A stretch of 64,000 nucleotides of DNA from PALSA-1316 sp964499365 (lineage in GTDB: Bacteria > Nitrospirota > Thermodesulfovibrionia > Thermodesulfovibrionales > UBA6898). Shown piece after piece: positions 59,365 through 64,000 of this stretch. Positions within the stretch are counted from its first letter, which is position 1. Each line of letters opens with the position of its first letter. The stretch spans positions 115,389 to 179,388 of the forward strand of contig CAZCKU010000009.1 of NCBI GenBank assembly GCA_964499365.1, read 5' to 3'. Made by a program: the position numbers and the translations under genes. Below the pieces are notes generated by a model. It was not told the DNA's origin, did not search any database, and saw nothing but the letters and a program-made list of their open reading frames with translations.

Positions 59365-60645
59365 TTGGAACTGTTTAACACTGAAAGAGGGACACCCCCG
59401 CTCGCCTGGCGCATGCAGCCCGAGAATTTCGATGATTTTCTCGGACAGCAGCATCTGCTCGGCCTGAACAAACCCCTGCGCCGACTGATCGATGAGGACA
59501 AACTTGTCTCGATCATCCTGTACGGGCCTCCCGGTACCGGCAAGACCGCCCTCGCACACATCATTGCCCGGAAGACGAGGGCCGAATTCATCTCCCTCAA
59601 CGCCGTGACCGCAGGGATCAAGGACATCAGGGAGGCTGTTGCTTCCCGCCGGGGCAGCAGGAAGGTCCTCTTTATCGACGAAATCCACCGGTTCAATAAG
59701 ATACAGCAGGATGCGCTGCTGCCGCATATTGAACAGGGAGAGGTTATTCTGATCGGTGCCTCGACCCAGAACCCATTCTTCGCACTCGTCCCGGCGCTTT
59801 CGTCGCGGTCGCAGATATTCCAGTTTTCGCCGATTCCCGCGGATGATATCAGGACGCTGCTGACACGCGCCGTAACCAGCAAACGCGGCCTGGGAGATAA
59901 CCGGATTCTCATCGATGAGGACGCCGCGGCGCTCATCGCCTCGCTTGCCGGGGGTGATGCCCGCAAGGCGCTCAACATCCTTGAACTGGCTTTTCTTTCG
60001 TCTGCAGGCCAGACGACGGATGCCTGTCACCTCACCGTACCGCTCATCCGGGAGGCTGTCCAGAGCAAGGCCCTGTACTATGACGAAGACGATCATTACA
60101 ACACCATCTCAGCCTTTATCAAGAGCATGAGGGGTTCTGATCCTGACGCTGCCGTCTACTGGCTCGCCCGCATGATCGAATCCGGTGAAGATCCGCTTTT
60201 CATCGCCCGGAGGATCGTCATCTGCGCAGCGGAAGACATTGGTAATGCCGACCCGCAGGCCCTGACACTCGCGGTCTCCGCCCTGCAGGCGCTGGAGAAG
60301 ATCGGCATGCCTGAAGGCCGTATTCCGCTGGCCCAGGCCGCGATCTACGTGGCGGCTGCTCCCAAAAGCAACGCCGCCTATCTTGCCATCGACAGCGCAA
60401 TCAGGGATATTAAAACTGCGCCGCTTCAGGAAGTGCCCGCACACCTCAGGGACACGAGTTATTCCGGCGCCAAGCGACTCGGCTCGGGAGCGGGGTATCA
60501 GTACCCCCATAACTTCCCGGGGCATTACGTGGAACAGAATTACCTGCCTGTCCCACGCTCGTATTACACACCCAGTTCGGAAGGATTCGAAAAAATCATA
60601 CAATCAAGGCTGCACAAAAGGAGGACCAAATCAGATGTTAAATAA
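59365..60645 (+). CDS. rarA: Replication-associated recombination protein A
   Basis: A 426-residue AAA+ ATPase of the RarA/MgsA/WRNIP1 family. The N-terminal LAWRMQPENFDDFLGQQHLLG is conserved; Walker A GPPGTGKTA lies at residues 54-62 and Walker B at VLFIDEIHRFNK. The C-terminal tetramerisation region includes HYNTISAFIKSMRGSDPDAA. It acts at stalled replication forks. The start is TTG 59365, giving a protein opening ELFNTE, close to family N-termini; no Shine-Dalgarno is visible. Its end overlaps rny by 11 bases. Confidence 0.92.
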   Translation: MELFNTERGTPPLAWRMQPENFDDFLGQQHLLGLNKPLRRLIDEDKLVSIILYGPPGTGKTALAHIIARKTRAEFISLNAVTAGIKDIREAVASRRGSRKVLFIDEIHRFNKIQQDALLPHIEQGEVILIGASTQNPFFALVPALSSRSQIFQFSPIPADDIRTLLTRAVTSKRGLGDNRILIDEDAAALIASLAGGDARKALNILELAFLSSAGQTTDACHLTVPLIREAVQSKALYYDEDDHYNTISAFIKSMRGSDPDAAVYWLARMIESGEDPLFIARRIVICAAEDIGNADPQALTLAVSALQALEKIGMPEGRIPLAQAAIYVAAAPKSNAAYLAIDSAIRDIKTAPLQEVPAHLRDTSYSGAKRLGSGAGYQYPHNFPGHYVEQNYLPVPRSYYTPSSEGFEKIIQSRLHKRRTKSDVK

Positions 60646-62200
60646 CATGGCGTATGTGCTGATAGCGATAGCTGTCGGCGCTGTTACCGGCCTGCTTCTG
60701 AGCCTTATCTACCGGAAGGCATTACAGAGTCAGAAGGACACGATTGACCGGGAAAAGAAAAAGGCGTCTGAAGACGCGCTGAAGGAGGCTGAAACGCTCC
60801 GCAAGGAGGCAGCCCTCGAGGCAAAAGACATCATCTACCAGGCCAAGACCGAAGCCGAAAAAGAACTGCGGGAGCGCAAGACAGAGCTCAACCAGCTTGA
60901 AAAAAGGCTCAGGCAGAAAGAGGAGTCGATCGAACGGAAGTTCGACCAGATCGACAAACGCGACCATGACCTCGGCAGGCGGGAGAAGGAGACAGGCGCA
61001 AAGGAAAAGGCCGTCCAGGAGAAGGAAAACCAGGTTGCGCAATTGATCGGCGAGCAGACCATGCTCCTTGAAAGGCTCTCGGGTATCACGGCCGCAGAGG
61101 CAAAAGAGGAGCTCCTGCGGAGGACCGAGGAGGAGGCCCGCTTCGAGATCGCCAAGGTGATCAAGAGGATCGAGGACGAGACAAAAGAAAATGCGGAGAA
61201 AAAGGCCAAGGAAGTCATCGGCTCGGCCATTCAGCGGTATGCCAGCGACTATGTGGCAGATGCGACCGTCACGGCCGTGAGCCTCCCCAACGATGAGATG
61301 AAGGGCAGGATCATCGGCCGCGAGGGCAGGAACATCAGGGCGCTTGAAGCTGCAACCGGGGTAGACCTTATTGTCGACGATACGCCTGAAATGGTGACGC
61401 TCTCTGGCTTTGATCCGGTCAGACGCGAGGTGGCGCGCCTGTCGCTCGAGCGCCTGATCACGGACGGAAGGATTCACCCGACACGGATCGAGGAGATCGT
61501 CGAGAAGGTGAAGAAGGAAGTCGACAACAATATACGCGAGGAAGGCGAAAAGGCAGCGTTTGACCTCGGGATCTCCGGCATACACCCGGAACTGATCCGC
61601 GTCCTCGGCAGACTGAAATACCGCACCTCCTACGGACAGAACGTGCTGCAGCACTCGCGCGAGGTCGCCTACTTTGCGGGCATGATGGCAAGCGAACTCG
61701 GGGTCGACCCGAAGCTCGCCAAGCGCTCGGGCCTTCTCCATGACATCGGAAAGGCGGTTGACCACGAGATCGAGGGTACACACCAGGAGATCGGCGCAAA
61801 CCTCGCCAGAAAATTCGGCGAGAACAACAAGGTCGTCAATGCCATCATGGTCCATCATGGCGAAGGAGACCCGATTACGGTCGAGGCTGCGCTGGTCGCA
61901 GCGGCTGACGCGCTCTCTGCCGCCCGGCCGGGTGTCAGGCGCGAGAGCATCGAGCATTATCTCAAGAGACTCGAAGAACTTGAAAAGATGGCCCTCTCCT
62001 TCAAGGGCGTGGAGAAGTGCTATGCCATACAGGCTGGCAGGGAGATCCGGATCATCGTCAAACCGGAGGAAGTCAATGACGAGCTCTCAGCGATGATCGC
62101 GCGCGACCTGTCGAAGAAGATCGAGGCCGAGATGTCGTATCCCGGACAGATCAAGGTTACCGTAATCAGGGAGTCCCGCTATGTGGAGTACGCAAAATAG
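60635..62200 (+). CDS. rny: Ribonuclease Y
   Basis: A 521-residue membrane-anchored endoribonuclease: N-terminal transmembrane helix (MAYVLIAIAVGAVTGLLLSL), a long coiled coil (~30-190), a KH domain (GRIIGREGRNIRALEAATG) and a HD phosphohydrolase domain (HSREVAYFAGMMASE; LLHDIGKAVDHE). It initiates mRNA decay. The frame opens far upstream inside rarA, but ATG 60635 has AAAGGAGG upstream and yields the canonical start. ymdB follows after three bases, a conserved pair. Confidence 0.95.
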   Translation: MLNNMAYVLIAIAVGAVTGLLLSLIYRKALQSQKDTIDREKKKASEDALKEAETLRKEAALEAKDIIYQAKTEAEKELRERKTELNQLEKRLRQKEESIERKFDQIDKRDHDLGRREKETGAKEKAVQEKENQVAQLIGEQTMLLERLSGITAAEAKEELLRRTEEEARFEIAKVIKRIEDETKENAEKKAKEVIGSAIQRYASDYVADATVTAVSLPNDEMKGRIIGREGRNIRALEAATGVDLIVDDTPEMVTLSGFDPVRREVARLSLERLITDGRIHPTRIEEIVEKVKKEVDNNIREEGEKAAFDLGISGIHPELIRVLGRLKYRTSYGQNVLQHSREVAYFAGMMASELGVDPKLAKRSGLLHDIGKAVDHEIEGTHQEIGANLARKFGENNKVVNAIMVHHGEGDPITVEAALVAAADALSAARPGVRRESIEHYLKRLEELEKMALSFKGVEKCYAIQAGREIRIIVKPEEVNDELSAMIARDLSKKIEAEMSYPGQIKVTVIRESRYVEYAK

Positions 62201-62203
62201 CCG

Positions 62204-62989
62204 ATGAAGATACTTTTCATCGGTGACATCGTCGGCAAGACCGGCAGGAATGCGGTTAAAGCACTCCTGCCGAGTCTGATCGACAAATACAAAACCGGCG
62301 TCGTCATCGCCAATGCCGAGAATATAGCCGGGGGGTTCGGACTGACCGAACAGCTGGTCGCCGAGCTGTTCAGGATGGGCGTACACGTCATCACCACGGG
62401 CAACCACGTCTGGGACAAAAAGGATTTTGTCCAGTACATCGTCAAAGACAACCGGGTCCTCAGGCCGATAAACTATCCGCCGGGGGTGCCCGGGGCCGGG
62501 AGCATTGTCTTCAACGCCCCGGGCGGCATCAAGGTGGGGGTCATCGACGTCTCCGGACGGGTCTTCATGATGGGGATGGACTGTCCTTTCAGGACCATCG
62601 CCCCGGAGATCGAGAGGATGTCGCAGGAGACAAATATTATTATTGTGGACATGCACGCCGAGGCGACCTCTGAAAAGATTGCGCTCGGGTATTATCTCGA
62701 CGGGAAGGTGAGCGCGGTCATCGGTACGCATACGCATGTGCAGACCGCCGACGAAAAAATACTGCCGAACGGCACCGCCTATATCACGGACGCCGGCATG
62801 ACCGGGCCGGCACATTCGGTTATCGGCATGGAGGTGAACCAGATCATCCAGCGCTTTCTGACGAGCATGCCGGCAAGGTTCGAAACCGCGCCGGGAGAGG
62901 GCCTCCTCTCCGCCGTTGTGGTCGAAGTCAATGAAGATTCAGGCAGGGCCACCGGCATCCAGCGGGTCCAGGTACGACACGAGCAGTAG
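62204..62989 (+). CDS. ymdB: YmdB/TIGR00282-family metallophosphoesterase
   Basis: A 261-residue calcineurin-like phosphoesterase, 2',3'-cyclic nucleotide phosphodiesterase family: LFIGDIVGKTGRNAV, ENIAGGFGLT, TGNHVWDKKDF, VDMHAEATSEK and GTHTHVQTADEKI provide metal ligands. It is next to rny, as in Bacillus, where YmdB influences biofilm and motility decisions. Likely co-translated with rny. Confidence 0.93.
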   Translation: MKILFIGDIVGKTGRNAVKALLPSLIDKYKTGVVIANAENIAGGFGLTEQLVAELFRMGVHVITTGNHVWDKKDFVQYIVKDNRVLRPINYPPGVPGAGSIVFNAPGGIKVGVIDVSGRVFMMGMDCPFRTIAPEIERMSQETNIIIVDMHAEATSEKIALGYYLDGKVSAVIGTHTHVQTADEKILPNGTAYITDAGMTGPAHSVIGMEVNQIIQRFLTSMPARFETAPGEGLLSAVVVEVNEDSGRATGIQRVQVRHEQ

Positions 62990-62994
62990 CGCTG

Positions 62995-63648
62995 TCAATC
63001 CCTGCCGTCACTGAAACTGCTGTATCCCCTTGATATTTTCCGGGTATCCACCCCGCGGAATCTGCCTGATTTGAGCTGTTCGACAAGATTTTCTGGGGTG
63101 ACCGGGCCTTCGAATTCCGTATAGCACGCGCCGACGTCTGTTGGATCATGGGCATCAGAGCCCCCGGTAAAGGACAGGCCTAATTCCCCTGCGACTGCAA
63201 CCGCCTTTGCGTTAAAGCGCTCCATATTGCAGCCGTTGTACCCCTCCAGGGCGCAGATCCCCTTCACACTCCGGACAGCGTCTCCGAGGCTGTTCCCCAT
63301 GCGGTACGGGTGTGACGGGATCACCACTCCGCCGGCACGAGAGACGACCCTCACCACCTCGTCCGCTGAAAGACCCTTCAGTCCCAGCGGGTCGGTGTCA
63401 ACCCCGAAGACCAGGCAGTGGCCATCCGCCGTGGAGAATTCAACGCCCCTGCAGATGACAATGCGGTCCCGGTATTTTTCTCTCAGACGTTCGGCAAAGC
63501 CGGAGGCCTCAAAGTAATAATGCTCAGTGAACGCAATCCCGTGGAGGTTCCTGCTGATCGCGCGGACAACAGACTCCTCGGGATCTGCATTATTGTCGCC
63601 GCTGTAGCGGGTATGGACGTGCAGGTCTATCCTGAATGACATCATCAA
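62995..63648 (-). CDS. PHP-domain metal-dependent phosphoesterase
   Basis: A 217-residue PHP protein. Metal ligands: RIDLHVHTRYSGDN near the N-terminus, AFTEHYYF, GVEFSTADGHCL, VIPSHPYR and TGGSDAHDPTDVG. It is like the single-domain PHP phosphoesterases (COG0613 and relatives); the substrate is unknown. Start could be 63648 (TTG) or the following ATGs at 63645/63642; no Shine-Dalgarno helps to decide. Convergent with ymdB. Confidence 0.85.
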   Translation of the reverse strand: MMMSFRIDLHVHTRYSGDNNADPEESVVRAISRNLHGIAFTEHYYFEASGFAERLREKYRDRIVICRGVEFSTADGHCLVFGVDTDPLGLKGLSADEVVRVVSRAGGVVIPSHPYRMGNSLGDAVRSVKGICALEGYNGCNMERFNAKAVAVAGELGLSFTGGSDAHDPTDVGACYTEFEGPVTPENLVEQLKSGRFRGVDTRKISRGYSSFSDGRD

Positions 63649-63687
63649 AAAAAACAGGCCCTCCCCGCACCGGCGAAAAGGGCCTGT
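63647..63687 (-). terminator. Rho-independent terminator of the Ig-like protein gene
   Basis: On the minus strand ACAGGCCC (63687-63680) pairs with GGGCCTGT (63661-63654), with the T tract (63654-63647) running into the PHP start. Confidence 0.8.
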
Positions 63688-63699
63688 ATCTCAGACAGT

Positions 63700-64000
63700 T
63701 TAGGGATCAAAGAGCGTCGTCGTGCCGCTGATCCCGTCGAGGGTTGCCGTGATTATTGTAACGCCGATTTTGTGATCGGTCAGTGCCCTTCCCTTGGACC
63801 CGGGTGCATTGCTGATCGTCGCGATCTCCGGCCTGGATGAACTCCAGTCTGCCAGTTCAGTGATATTGCGCGTTGAGCTGTCAGAGTACGTGCCGGTCGC
63901 CGTATACTGAATCGTCGTATTGTAGCTTGCCCAAAGGTTCTCGGGAGTAACCTTTATCGACACGAGCACCACGGTTGGCGGCGGTGGCGGTGGCGGAGGG
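63700..64000 (-). CDS. Ig-like (BIG2-type) domain protein, C-terminal end
   Basis: The final ~100 codons of a protein whose start lies beyond the window. From the edge it reads a Pro-rich linker, then a bacterial Ig-like domain: VSIKVTPENLWASYNTTIQY, TGTYSDSSTRNIT, VTIITATLDGISGTTTLF. BIG2 domains occur in surface and secreted proteins. The adjacent poly-Pro coding run (GGCGGT repeats on the plus strand) is a low-complexity linker. No function can be named. Confidence 0.75.
   Translation of the reverse strand, partial: PPPPPPPPTVVLVSIKVTPENLWASYNTTIQYTATGTYSDSSTRNITELADWSSSRPEIATISNAPGSKGRALTDHKIGVTIITATLDGISGTTTLFDP

Noticed and set aside
60722..61957. A 411-codon minus-strand open frame antisense to rny
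   Set aside because: It is a shadow of the RNase Y coiled coil; no functional motif.

Overview
The window looks like a chromosome segment of a Gram-negative (diderm) bacterium. It carries ADP-heptose-type LPS glycosyltransferases, a type II secretion/pilus assembly operon with a secretin, a LolCD lipoprotein exporter and a TatA subunit. GC content is moderately high and genes are packed tightly, mostly with 1-30 base overlaps. A GH57 glucanotransferase, BioW-type biotin synthesis, a YeeE/YedE sulfur transporter with a TusA-like protein, DsrE/DsrH-like small proteins and many His-kinase/receiver proteins would fit a Nitrospirota or deltaproteobacterial-grade anaerobe. That assignment is an inference from gene content; no rRNA or other marker in the window settles it.

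Layout. 1-6.9 kb (minus): cdsA (partial), uppS, an FG-GAP repeat protein, a GH57 enzyme, proB and tsaD. 6.9-8.4 kb: an AT-rich accessory patch with a DUF3786-like gene, a RelE/RHH toxin-antitoxin pair and dispersed palindromic repeats. 8.6-13.2 kb (minus): lysS-lolC-lolD and a zinc-finger receiver protein, with a repeat cluster between. 13.4 kb: tRNA-Ser(CGA). 14.1-20.8 kb (plus): znuA-znuC-znuB-MFS, tsaB-rimI, a cNMP-binding protein and an AI-2E transporter. 20.8-22.5 kb (minus): a 5'-nucleotidase with a tiny beta-grasp-like partner. 22.7-32.6 kb (plus): an FmdB-like protein, a receiver protein, valS, a tail-anchored repeat protein, nadC, bacteriohemerythrin, acyP, an MshEN protein, bioB-bioW and a diacylglycerol kinase. 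32.5-33.6 kb (minus): mnmA. 33.7-38.9 kb (plus): a PstS-like binding protein, hybrid histidine kinase, thioredoxin-CcdA fusion and cheD. 39-45 kb (minus): HTH/Zn-ribbon regulator, M20 peptidase, B12-radical SAM/FAD enzyme pair, TusA-like protein and YeeE. 45.2-58.8 kb (minus): one long run tatA-alr-gspE-K-L-M-C-D-CMD-waaF/gmhB-GT9-dsrE-dsrH-GT39. 58.9-63 kb (plus): a candidate 6S RNA, rarA, rny and ymdB. The window ends with a PHP protein and a truncated Ig-like protein (minus).

Themes. Cell-envelope biogenesis dominates: undecaprenyl phosphate, CDP-DAG, alanine racemase, LPS core heptosylation, secretin and Lol export. tRNA modification genes (tsaD, tsaB, mnmA) and the biotin pair bioB-bioW are the clearest pathway units. 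The most unusual observation is that several starts (proB, tsaD, mnmA, the PstS-like gene, cheD, a toxin gene, acyP) lack a Shine-Dalgarno sequence but have a -10-like hexamer so close upstream that the predicted transcript starts at or within a few bases of the start codon. This suggests frequent leaderless translation. Other points of note are the probable 6S RNA ahead of rarA, the WaaF-GmhB fusion, DsrE/DsrH homologues inside an LPS operon, and a PstS-like/hybrid kinase/thiol-disulfide operon. I found no CRISPR array, prophage or complete insertion sequence.
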